Shown here: positions 9,026-16,015 of the stretch, one piece after another
Layout of the letters: each line of letters starts with the position of its first letter
How positions within the stretch are numbered: position 1 is the first letter of the stretch
DNA from: Halioglobus sp.
GTDB taxonomy: Bacteria; Pseudomonadota; Gammaproteobacteria; Pseudomonadales; Halieaceae
Reading direction: 5' to 3'
DNA length: 41,795 nt
NCBI GenBank assembly: GCA_013214285.1
Contig: JABSPW010000010.1
Coordinates: 1 to 41,795, forward strand
The notes under the pieces: model-generated
Told to the model about the DNA's origin: nothing
The model's database searches: none
The model's input: the letters and a program-made list of their open reading frames with translations, nothing else
Position numbers and translations under genes: made by a program

Positions 9026-9499
9026 TCAGGCCGCGCGGTCTTGCGCATAGCTGGAAAGCGTTTCTGCGCAGGCTTGCGCTGCCTCTATGCCCTTGGTCCA
9101 GAAGTGCGCAGCAAAATAATCGGGTTGGCCTACGCTTTGAAAGTCCTGTGGTGTCAGCACTGCAGAGAGAACAGGTACGCCGATATCGAGCTGAACCGAC
9201 ATCAGTCCATCAATGACTGCACTGGCGACAAATTCGTGTCGGTAGATGCCGCCGTCGACCACTAATCCTGCCGCCACGATGGCCGCATAGTGGCCGCTGC
9301 TTGCAAGGTGCTTCGCTTTCAAAGGAATCTCAAAGGCACCAGGTACCTCGAACAGCTCGACCGCGCGTCCGTCTGCCGTGGAAAATTCGTCGACAAACGC
9401 GTCGCGCAGGCGGTCTACAATCTCGCGGTGCCAGCACGATTGAACAAATGCCACGCGATCACGCGTGGCAATCTCACACAGATTCTGTAAAGATTCCAT
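9026..9499 (-). CDS. ribH: 6,7-dimethyl-8-ribityllumazine synthase, RibH2 type
   Basis: Lumazine synthase condenses 5-amino-6-ribitylaminouracil with 3,4-dihydroxybutanone phosphate, the penultimate step of riboflavin synthesis. The 157-residue product has FVQSCWHREIVDRLRDAF (18-35), VPGAFEIPLKAK (52-63), and VVDGGIYRHEFVASAVIDGLM (about 80-100), which match the Brucella/Rhizobium RibH2 subtype with the IYRHEF variant rather than the usual E. coli RibE. The catalytic histidine is H88. A short ribosome binding site GAAGAGG (9510-9516 as minus strand) precedes the ATG at 9499 by ten bases. An FMN riboswitch lies just upstream. It is a single gene outside the usual ribD-ribE-ribB-ribH cluster, so it is probably a second, FMN-regulated copy. 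Confidence 0.93.
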   Translation of the reverse strand: MESLQNLCEIATRDRVAFVQSCWHREIVDRLRDAFVDEFSTADGRAVELFEVPGAFEIPLKAKHLASSGHYAAIVAAGLVVDGGIYRHEFVASAVIDGLMSVQLDIGVPVLSAVLTPQDFQSVGQPDYFAAHFWTKGIEAAQACAETLSSYAQDRAA

Positions 9500-9592
9500 C
9501 TGTTGTCAGCCTCTTCGATCAGGTTCAACAACAGGGCAAACAAGACGTCGCTTTGTCGAGGGGAAGAGGGTTCCCAGTAGACTGACGCACCT
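9500..9592 (-). promoter_or_regulatory. Riboswitch expression platform with anti-Shine-Dalgarno pairing
   Basis: Between the FMN aptamer and ribH the RNA holds CCTCTTC (complement of 9563-9569) and, 46 bases later, GAAGAGG (complement of 9510-9516), a perfect 7-bp match. The second copy is the ribosome binding site of ribH, so this pairing would hide it. A competing short hairpin (TGTTGT with ACAACA) encloses the same site. There is no T-run. This is a translational rather than transcriptional switch, by inference. Confidence 0.6.
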
Positions 9593-9740
9593 CATTCTCA
9601 TAACCAGACTTTCACTGTCGGCCCCGGAATCTCACCGGGTCTGCTTGTCCTCCCTTTCTCGTCAGTTACGAGCGGGAGCGCCCGCGGGCTACGCATTTGC
9701 GACTACCGCCGGTGGGGACTTTCACCCCGCCCTGAGAACA
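9593..9740 (-). promoter_or_regulatory. FMN riboswitch (RFN element) controlling ribH
   Basis: Read on the minus strand, the RFN consensus is complete. There is a 5' P1 strand followed by AGGGCGGGGTGAAAGTCCCC and ACCGGCGGTAGTC, a variable arm with AGCCCGCGGGCGCTCCCGC, then GCAGACCCGGTGAGATTCC, GGGGCCGACAGTGAAAGTC and the 3' P1 strand. P1 pairs 9733-9738 with 9595-9600. It binds FMN and normally shuts off flavin synthesis and transport genes. Here it sits 94 bases before the ribH start. Confidence 0.96.
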
Positions 9741-10120
9741 TCCCCACCGTGGGGAAGGCGGCAAGCTTACCGGAATGCTAGTGTGTCCACAAACCCGCTA
9801 GCTTTTTTCACAAGATGCATGTGCCGCAGGTTGCTCCTGATGGAAATAGCAAGGGGGTGCGGTGCAGGTGTACTGAGTTGTCCTGCTCATGTCGTGTTTG
9901 CTAGGCCTCACCATCACGACGTATCCGGTCGATGATATGGAAAAGCTGGTATGCTGCAGTGGATGAAAACAGTGATTATAACAGTCGTTGCTCTCCTAAT
10001 CAGACGACGGCGTTGCAGCGGTGGTGCAGGACGCAGGGCGCGCTCCATGCCTGATCAGGTGCCGGTTACTTTGCCTGACGTGAGTGCGCAGCAGGGCATT
10101 AATCCTTTGAAATCTGCAGC
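9741..10120. other. Intergenic leader region without a recognised gene
   Basis: 380 bp between the riboswitch and the DUF2452-like gene. Bases 9741-9755 form a 6-bp hairpin (TCCCCA/TGGGGA) directly preceding the aptamer. At 9780-9814 a loose GCTAG/CTAGC hairpin is followed by six T on the plus strand, but no plus-strand gene ends here. An open frame at 9951-10136 overlaps the next gene, has no recognisable product and is not called. The ribH promoter must lie here, reading left. Confidence 0.5.
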
Positions 10121-10696
10121 GTGGATGCCCCGGTAAAGTCTCCCGGTCAAGATAATCCAAACCCTCAAGGCAAAGGCTTGGTGCCAGTCTTGCGGGATTT
10201 GCGCGCTCTGCTTCCCGTGCACGTCAATCCTAAGATGCCGGAGGAATTTCTCAGAGATTACTGTATTTCTTCCCTGATACTTGCGGCGGATTTTCGTTTT
10301 AAGCCGGTGGTGGGGAACACCTACTACCTCTACGCGGTAGATCGCGGATGGAGCCTGTCGCTGATAGCACCCCATGAGTGGGGCGATAGACGCGGCGGGA
10401 CGTTTTTGGCCCGGTGTCGTCTGCGTAGTGATATGACCTGGGAGGCAGTGCTTGATGTGGGTTCGCCTGCTGTGGCGCAGGCCAGACGGTTTGTGGAGAG
10501 TTTTGTGGCAACGCTTCTAGCGCAGGGTTCGATTCGTGACCATTTACCGTTTTATGCAGTCGAATTGCCCTATTATCAACGGCTGCTTGCGACGGCGCTC
10601 GCCGCATCCCTGGACAAATCCTTGCCAGAGGGCGAAGAAGCCGTGCGCGCTCTGCTTAGCGATCCGGCAGCGGGCCGGCGCGCCTTGCTGCCCTGA
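10121..10696 (+). CDS. DUF2452-like protein
   Basis: A 191-residue cytoplasmic protein. The N-terminal NPNPQGKGLVPVL (residues 12-24) and the central block with VVGNTYYLYAVD, SLSLIAPHEWG and GTFLARCRL (about 63-100) resemble my memory of DUF2452 family members; the function of that family is not known. There is no signal peptide and no membrane segment. The GTG at 10121 is the first start after an in-frame stop at 10100 and keeps the conserved NPNPQGKG block; the next ATG (codon 39) would remove it. No good ribosome binding site is visible. It precedes the propeller gene by about 120 bp, and a repeated element separates the two. Confidence 0.6.
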   Translation: MDAPVKSPGQDNPNPQGKGLVPVLRDLRALLPVHVNPKMPEEFLRDYCISSLILAADFRFKPVVGNTYYLYAVDRGWSLSLIAPHEWGDRRGGTFLARCRLRSDMTWEAVLDVGSPAVAQARRFVESFVATLLAQGSIRDHLPFYAVELPYYQRLLATALAASLDKSLPEGEEAVRALLSDPAAGRRALLP

Positions 10697-10729
10697 GCGC
10701 GGTTTTCCCCCGACAGGAGGGGAGATCGG

Positions 10730-10779
10730 TTTTTCATCAGACAGGTGGCTTGAATAACATGGGCAATTCTGCCATTCTG
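10730..10779 (+). promoter_or_regulatory. Repeated upstream element, copy A
   Basis: A 50-bp segment that matches 14723-14772 without gaps at about 37 of 50 positions. Two blocks carry nearly all the matches: 28 bp ending TGGCTTGAATAA (24 of 28) and TTCTGCCATTCTG (12 of 13), with nine unmatched bases between. A promoter reading TTGAAT, 17 bp, CATTCT fits inside it (10750-10755 and 10773-10778). It lies just before the propeller gene. The repeat is seen directly; the promoter or operator role is inference. Confidence 0.6.
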
Positions 10780-10815
10780 CCTAGCAGTCGAATGGGAACT
10801 GTTCTCGGGGTTGCG

Positions 10816-12732
10816 ATGCACTGTCGTCTGCTGTTGCTGCTGATCTTAACCCTACACCCCTGCGCTGACGCGATGACAGTGACCAGCAAGGCGTCCGGCG
10901 CGGGTTTCTTTTACGGGCATATAGCATCAGATGGTGAGCCGGTAAAAGGCGCCATGGTGACTTTTTATCACGGTGATCCCATCCACTCGCTAACGGTGTT
11001 TGCTGATGAGCAGGGTCGCTTCCTTTCCCCCGACCTGCCTTGGTCCGAGGGCTACGCGCTGCGGGTGCGGCGAGTGGGCTGGCAGGATGTGCTTATCGAG
11101 GATCTGGCTCCCGACCCCGCTGGTCGTTGGCTGGACATAAACATGCAGCGCTTTACAGATCCCGGTGAGATGATTCAGAAACTTCCGAGCAACTACTGGA
11201 TGAGCCTAGTGCTTGAGGAGTTTGACGACCGGGATCACTTATTGGAGTTCAAGATGCAGTGCACCTACTGCCACCAGCAGGGGTCACCGCTTACCTCGCG
11301 CCGTAACTACACGCGGCAGGAATGGGTGGATATCATTTACGATATGGGCCGTCGCAGCGCTATTATCAGCAACAGCCTGAAAGACGTGTTGCCCGATTAC
11401 CTGATGGCGGCCTATGACCAGCGCAATGTGCTTGAGAAATTGCCCGCGTTTGACGGGGAGAATGGGCCGCTGCCCGTGCCTTCCGCCGCCGCGCGTCGCG
11501 GTCTTGTAGAGGAGTGGAATCTGGGTGGACCGACGTCGGGCCAACACGACCCTATGGTCTACCACCCGGACGGCTCCATCTGGACGGTGGACGGCCCCAT
11601 GGACACGCTGCATAAAATCAGTTTTGAGCGCGACCCTGATGGAGAACGCAAGAGCTACCTCATTCCGCGGGGAGAGCATAAGCCAGGGGGCGTTTATTGG
11701 AAAATGGAAAAAGGTGATCGGGGAGGGGTGAAAACCTACCTAGCGCCGCATTCGTTGCAGACCGCGCCGGACGGTGTCATTTGGTTGACGTTGGCATCGG
11801 GTAACCAGTTGGCGGGCTTCGATCCGGACAAGGAAACCTGGGATATCGTTGACTTAGAGGAAGGCATCAATCCACATACACTGCGCTTCGATCAGCGGGG
11901 TCGTCTTTGGTACACGGTTACCGCGACCAATCATGTGGCCATGTTTGACCCGGAAACGCGCGAGCAGACGTTTATCCGCTTGGACTTCCCAGACCTGCAA
12001 ACACGGCTGATCACCTGGTTTACACCCTTTTTTCTGCGCTATGCCGATTTTTTTGAACTGGAGGACCGTTCGGCTGAGATGGATGGTGTGTCCATGCCCA
12101 TGCCCTACGGTATTGATATAAGCCCCGTCGACGGCAGTATTTGGTTCAGCCAATTAAATATGAGCCATATCGGGCGTATCGACGCGGACACCTTCGCCTT
12201 GACCTCGGTGCCGACCCCGTTCATTTCGCCGCGGCGTTTGCGCTTTGATTCGAAGGGCAACCTCTGGGTGCCGAGTTATGCGGAGGGCACGATTAACCGA
12301 TTTGATACTCTGACGATGCAGTGGAAGGAAAGCCTGGATATTCCGGTCGATCCTATCGGCAGCGAGGTCCCCTACGCGGTGTTTGTCGATCAGAAGACTG
12401 ATCATGTTTGGATTACCGGTACGCAGAGCGATACCATCATTCGCTATGAGCCGGAGAGCAAGAACTGGACATTCTATCCTCTGCCGACGCTGGTCACGTA
12501 TACACGAGAACTGGATATGAGTGCAGATGGTGCGGTTTGGACCTCGCACTCCAGCAGCCCCGCCTGGCACGTAGAGGGCGGCATTCCTAAGGTGACGCGT
12601 CTCGATCCCGATGGCGCCCCAGACATAGAGGGCTCGGGTCTGTTTGACGGCACTGGCCCAGCGCAACGGAAAGCTCCAAGAGCCGCGGCGCACGCTGTTA
12701 AGGACACGTTCGCAAACGTTAACTACCCCTGA
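10816..12732 (+). CDS. Exported beta-propeller protein (virginiamycin B lyase-like) with a CxxCH heme motif
   Basis: A 638-residue periplasmic protein from the ATG at 10816. A signal peptide occupies about residues 1-19 (MHCRLLLLLILTLHPCADA). Residues 30-110 look like a carboxypeptidase-regulatory or Ig-like domain (GHIASDGEPVKGAMVTFY). A heme-binding motif C149-T-Y-C152-H153 follows. A Vgb-like propeller fills about 230-610, with repeated WYT/IWF blades such as DGSIWTVDG, DGVIWLTLASG, RGRLWYTVTATN and DGSIWFSQL. It ends 4 bp before the PQQ dehydrogenase gene, so the two are translationally linked, and it could carry electrons from that enzyme. Real streptogramin lyase activity is unlikely given the heme motif and the partner. 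ATGs at 10759 and 10792 are alternative starts; 10816 places the signal peptide at the N-terminus. Confidence 0.8.
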   Translation: MHCRLLLLLILTLHPCADAMTVTSKASGAGFFYGHIASDGEPVKGAMVTFYHGDPIHSLTVFADEQGRFLSPDLPWSEGYALRVRRVGWQDVLIEDLAPDPAGRWLDINMQRFTDPGEMIQKLPSNYWMSLVLEEFDDRDHLLEFKMQCTYCHQQGSPLTSRRNYTRQEWVDIIYDMGRRSAIISNSLKDVLPDYLMAAYDQRNVLEKLPAFDGENGPLPVPSAAARRGLVEEWNLGGPTSGQHDPMVYHPDGSIWTVDGPMDTLHKISFERDPDGERKSYLIPRGEHKPGGVYWKMEKGDRGGVKTYLAPHSLQTAPDGVIWLTLASGNQLAGFDPDKETWDIVDLEEGINPHTLRFDQRGRLWYTVTATNHVAMFDPETREQTFIRLDFPDLQTRLITWFTPFFLRYADFFELEDRSAEMDGVSMPMPYGIDISPVDGSIWFSQLNMSHIGRIDADTFALTSVPTPFISPRRLRFDSKGNLWVPSYAEGTINRFDTLTMQWKESLDIPVDPIGSEVPYAVFVDQKTDHVWITGTQSDTIIRYEPESKNWTFYPLPTLVTYTRELDMSADGAVWTSHSSSPAWHVEGGIPKVTRLDPDGAPDIEGSGLFDGTGPAQRKAPRAAAHAVKDTFANVNYP

Positions 12733-12736
12733 TTCG

Positions 12737-14695
12737 ATGCGGTGCTTACTAATCGCTATCGCGTTGTGTTGCGCCGCTGACAGGGCGCCAGCGCAGGAGA
12801 TTGGCCCGGGGTGGCCCGTGTGGGGTGGGGACCCGGCCGGTACCCGCTTTTCTCCCCTGCAGGAGATTACTCCGGCGAATGTTGATATGTTGTCAGTTGC
12901 CTGGCAATACCACACAGGTGATTCGTCGGTGTTGCAGCCGGACATGCCGGCGAGCTCTTTCCTCGCAACCCCAGTGCTCCACGATAACACGCTGTATTTC
13001 TGCTCGGGCTTCAGCCGCGCGTTTGCAGTGGACGCGGAGACCGGTCGAGAGCGCTGGGTATTTGATAGCCATCCTGATACCGCTGGCGTCGAAACGGCCA
13101 AGTGTCGAGGGGTAGCTTTGTGGCACGACAAGCGTGCCCAGGATAAAGCGCCCTGCCGAACTCGAGTTTTCATGGGTACCATGGACGGCCGCCTGGTGGC
13201 GATCGACGCGGACTCAGGCGCGGCCTGCGCGGACTTCGGAGAGGGCGGGGCCGTGGATCTTAAGAGCGGCCTGGGTCTAGTGTTGCCCGGTGAAATGGCC
13301 ATGACGTCACCGCCGGTAGTGATTAATGATGTCATCGTGCAAGGCGCGATGGTCAAAGACAACTCGCGGCTGAATTCGCCTGGTGGGGTGATCCGCGCCT
13401 GGGACGCGCGTACCGGACGTCTGCGCTGGGCGTTCGATCCTGTCGCGCCGGGCAGCCCCTCGCCTCGGTTGCTGGGCGCGCCTGTGGGCCAGTTGTATCA
13501 CTCGGGTACGGCCAATTCCTGGGGTGTTGCTGCCGCTGATCCGGCGCGCAACCTGGTGTTCGTGCCTTTCGGCAGTCCCGGACTCGATTTCGTGGGTGGC
13601 CACCGCCAGCAAGGCGGTGTAGATGTTGATTATTATGCCAACGCTGTTGTTGCCCTGGATGCTGCGACTGGGCAGGTGGAGTGGTCTTTCCAGACTGTGC
13701 ACCATGACCTGTGGGATTACGATATTGCGGCGCAGCCCGTTCTGATTGATCTAGAGCAGGACGGCGACGTGTTACCTGCCTTGGTGCAGGCCACCAAGAT
13801 GGGCCACCTGTTCATTTTGCACCGGGAGACGGGAGTGCCGCTTTACCCGGTCGAGGAACGGCCTGTGCCGCAGACGCGTGTACCGGGCGAGTACACCTCG
13901 CCCACCCAGCCTTTTCCCACCTTTCCGCAGCCACTGCACCCTCAACGGATTGACGCAGCGGATGCTTGGGGACTGACTCCGTATGACCTTGACGCTTGTC
14001 GCGCCAAGATCGAGGCGGCGGAAAACGATGGCATTTTTACCCCACCTGCGCTGCACAAGCATGTGCTGATTTATCCTGGCGTCGCCGGGGGCCAGAACTG
14101 GGGTGGCCTGGCTTATGATCCCGTTAATAACTTGCTTGTCATGCCCCAAAACTATGTGGTGACGCATAACAAGCTGTTGCCGCGGGAGCCGGTCGACGTG
14201 GCCGAGGGTAACCAGTTGGAAATACCCTCGCGCCATCTGGGCGCGGCGCCCTATGTGGTGCAGCACGAGGTGCTGCTGTCGCCTTTTGGAATACCCTGCA
14301 TTGCCCCCCCCTGGGGCAGTTTATTGGCGGTCAGCTTGGCGACAGGAAAAAAGGTCTGGGAGGTGCCGCTGGGCACGCCCCGCGATATGCTGCCGGCGCT
14401 GGCGTGGTTCCCCTTGTTCCCCACCATGGGATTACCCAGTGCGGGGGGTGCGCTGGTGACAGCGAGCCAGCTTGCTTTCCTGGGCGCGTCGCTGGACAAC
14501 TACATTCGCGCATTCTCTACTGCGGATGGGCGCGAGCTGTGGCGCCATCGATTGCCCGCTGGTGGTCAGGCAGTGCCTATGACCTATACTGGCGAAAAGT
14601 CGGGGCGGCAGTTTGTGGTTATCGCCGCCGGTGGCCATGCCTATATGCGCACAACACTCGGCGATACTTTGGTCGCTTTTAGTCTGAAAAAATAG
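12737..14695 (+). CDS. Periplasmic PQQ-dependent dehydrogenase (soluble glucose/alcohol dehydrogenase-like)
   Basis: A 652-residue quinoprotein with an eight-bladed propeller, oxidising an alcohol or sugar in the periplasm with PQQ. The signal peptide is residues 1-19 (MRCLLIAIALCCAADRAPA), with no multi-span membrane anchor of the Gcd type. Family marks in order: WGGDPAGTRFSPLQEI (29-44), AVDAETGRERWVFD (97-110), GTMDGRLVAIDADSG (147-161), HSGTANSWG (255-263), QTVHHDLWDYDIAAQP (319-334) with the catalytic region, PGVAGGQNWGGLAYDP, and PSAGGALVTASQLAFLG. It contains no CxxCH of its own, so electrons probably pass to the heme protein encoded directly upstream. Reading frame also extends to 12644, but the ATG at 12737 gives the signal peptide. 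Substrate unknown. Confidence 0.9.
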   Translation: MRCLLIAIALCCAADRAPAQEIGPGWPVWGGDPAGTRFSPLQEITPANVDMLSVAWQYHTGDSSVLQPDMPASSFLATPVLHDNTLYFCSGFSRAFAVDAETGRERWVFDSHPDTAGVETAKCRGVALWHDKRAQDKAPCRTRVFMGTMDGRLVAIDADSGAACADFGEGGAVDLKSGLGLVLPGEMAMTSPPVVINDVIVQGAMVKDNSRLNSPGGVIRAWDARTGRLRWAFDPVAPGSPSPRLLGAPVGQLYHSGTANSWGVAAADPARNLVFVPFGSPGLDFVGGHRQQGGVDVDYYANAVVALDAATGQVEWSFQTVHHDLWDYDIAAQPVLIDLEQDGDVLPALVQATKMGHLFILHRETGVPLYPVEERPVPQTRVPGEYTSPTQPFPTFPQPLHPQRIDAADAWGLTPYDLDACRAKIEAAENDGIFTPPALHKHVLIYPGVAGGQNWGGLAYDPVNNLLVMPQNYVVTHNKLLPREPVDVAEGNQLEIPSRHLGAAPYVVQHEVLLSPFGIPCIAPPWGSLLAVSLATGKKVWEVPLGTPRDMLPALAWFPLFPTMGLPSAGGALVTASQLAFLGASLDNYIRAFSTADGRELWRHRLPAGGQAVPMTYTGEKSGRQFVVIAAGGHAYMRTTLGDTLVAFSLKK

Positions 14696-14722
14696 AGTGT
14701 TCAGCTCTTTGGGCAGCATAAT

Positions 14723-14772
14723 TTTTTTTTCAGGCAGCTGGCTTGAATAATACTTTTCTTTCTGCCATCCTG
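14723..14772 (+). promoter_or_regulatory. Repeated upstream element, copy B
   Basis: Matches 10730-10779 in two conserved blocks with the same spacing. TTGAAT (14743-14748), 17 bp and CATCCT (14766-14771) could be a promoter; transcription would then begin at or next to the P450 ATG at 14778, with no room for a ribosome binding site. A run of nine T (14722-14730) overlaps its left end. Confidence 0.6.
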
Positions 14773-14777
14773 ATTCG

Positions 14778-15968
14778 ATGAGTGATTATCAACAACCCTC
14801 CACGCCTCAGGAGCTTTTGTCCTGTGGGCCGATCGACCCGGTGGAGAATCCCTACGATATTTTTAAAGCCATGCGAGAGGGTGCGCCGGTGAGCGATTTC
14901 GGCGGCACCTATTTCATCACAAACTTCGAATTCGCTCAGCAAGTGCTATTAGACGATGAGGTCTTCTCCAGCAAGTCCAATAGCCCTGACTACCCCGGCA
15001 TTGGCATGGTGTTCGGTCAGACAGTTGTCGGTATGAATGGGCAGGAGCACCTCAAACACCGCAACCTGATTACGCCCGCCCTGCGGCCCCGCGCACTAGG
15101 AGAGGATTTCAGGCAGCGGGCGCGCAGTACGGCGGATAACCTGATTGATAAGTTCGCAGAGGCTGGACGTGCCAACCTGGTCCCGGACTTTACCTTCCTT
15201 TACCCATTGTCCGTATTCGTACAAATCCTGGGTCTGCCGGAGGAGGATGTGGGCGATTTTCATCGCTGGGGCATTGACCTGACCCATGTGGCCGCCGATC
15301 CGGAACGTGGATTACAGGGTTCTGCGTGCCTGGCTGATTATCTCGCGCCTGTGGTAAAGGAAAAGCGCAGTGCGCCGACCACTGACCTGATCTGTCGGTT
15401 GATCGAGGCGGAGGTCATGGGCGAGCAAATGACCGACGAGGAAATTATCAGTTTTTTGCGGTTGTTGATAACCGCAGGCGCGGACACGACCTATCACTTG
15501 TTGGGCAACGCTCTGCACGTCCTGCTTAACAATCGACAGCTACTGGAGCGGGTCTCGTCGGATCGCAGTAGTCTCGAACCCCTATTGTGGGAGACACTGC
15601 GGTGGGAGTCGCCCGTGCAGATAGTGTCCCGTCAGACAGACCGCGAAACGGAAATCGGTGGAGTGGTTATTCCCGATGACTCTCCGGTCACAGTGATCAT
15701 CGGGTCTGCGAACCGCGACGAACAGGCTTTTCCCAATGCGGCGGTTTTCGATCTAGACCGCGATCAGGGCAAGTCATTGGCTTTTGGTTATGGGCGTCAC
15801 TACTGTGCAGGGGCCGACTTTGGCCTCACTGAGGCTACGATAGGTTTGAACGCCCTGCTGGACAGGCTGCAGGACTTGCGGTTCGATCCCGATGCTGATG
15901 GCGAGAGCAAGATTCGGGGTGTGGCCTTTCGTGGGCCATCGCACCTTAACGTCCAGTTTAGCGCCTGA
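14778..15968 (+). CDS. Cytochrome P450
   Basis: A 396-residue soluble bacterial P450 that hydroxylates a hydrophobic substrate using electrons from a ferredoxin. Visible marks: I-helix AGADTT (233-238) with the acid-alcohol pair, the ExxR motif E272-T-L-R275, and the heme loop FGYGRHYCAG (336-345) with the cysteine ligand C343. HLKHRNL (91-97) is the usual C-helix heme contact. Length is normal. No ferredoxin or ferredoxin reductase gene lies in the window. It is preceded by element B and followed by an acyl-CoA dehydrogenase gene 47 bp downstream, which suggests that the P450 product, or a CoA ester made from it, enters beta-oxidation. The subfamily cannot be decided by eye; relatives acting on fatty acids, terpenes or steroids share these features. 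Confidence 0.95.
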   Translation: MSDYQQPSTPQELLSCGPIDPVENPYDIFKAMREGAPVSDFGGTYFITNFEFAQQVLLDDEVFSSKSNSPDYPGIGMVFGQTVVGMNGQEHLKHRNLITPALRPRALGEDFRQRARSTADNLIDKFAEAGRANLVPDFTFLYPLSVFVQILGLPEEDVGDFHRWGIDLTHVAADPERGLQGSACLADYLAPVVKEKRSAPTTDLICRLIEAEVMGEQMTDEEIISFLRLLITAGADTTYHLLGNALHVLLNNRQLLERVSSDRSSLEPLLWETLRWESPVQIVSRQTDRETEIGGVVIPDDSPVTVIIGSANRDEQAFPNAAVFDLDRDQGKSLAFGYGRHYCAGADFGLTEATIGLNALLDRLQDLRFDPDADGESKIRGVAFRGPSHLNVQFSA

Positions 15969-16015
15969 CCGATTCCTTTTTTTGGCCTGCGGCGATGAGT
16001 CCACGAGGAGGATCG

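Noticed and set aside
9780..9814. Hairpin plus six T resembling a terminator.
   Set aside because: The stem is only five pairs with a loop of about 15, and no plus-strand gene ends there.
9951..10136. Small open frame of 61 codons before the DUF2452-like gene.
   Set aside because: It overlaps the start of the next gene, is Arg-rich in the middle, has no ribosome binding site and no recognised product.
10746..10764. Sigma-54 promoter suggested by TGGC.
   Set aside because: The GG to GC spacing does not fit the -24/-12 pattern.
12154..13362. Long minus-strand open frame of 402 codons.
   Set aside because: It lies antisense to the propeller and PQQ dehydrogenase genes, has Arg/Pro/Thr-rich non-domain sequence, and both plus-strand genes are clearly coding.
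14700..14730. T-run after the PQQ dehydrogenase gene as a terminator.
   Set aside because: No stable stem precedes the T-run, and the run overlaps the repeated element upstream of the P450.
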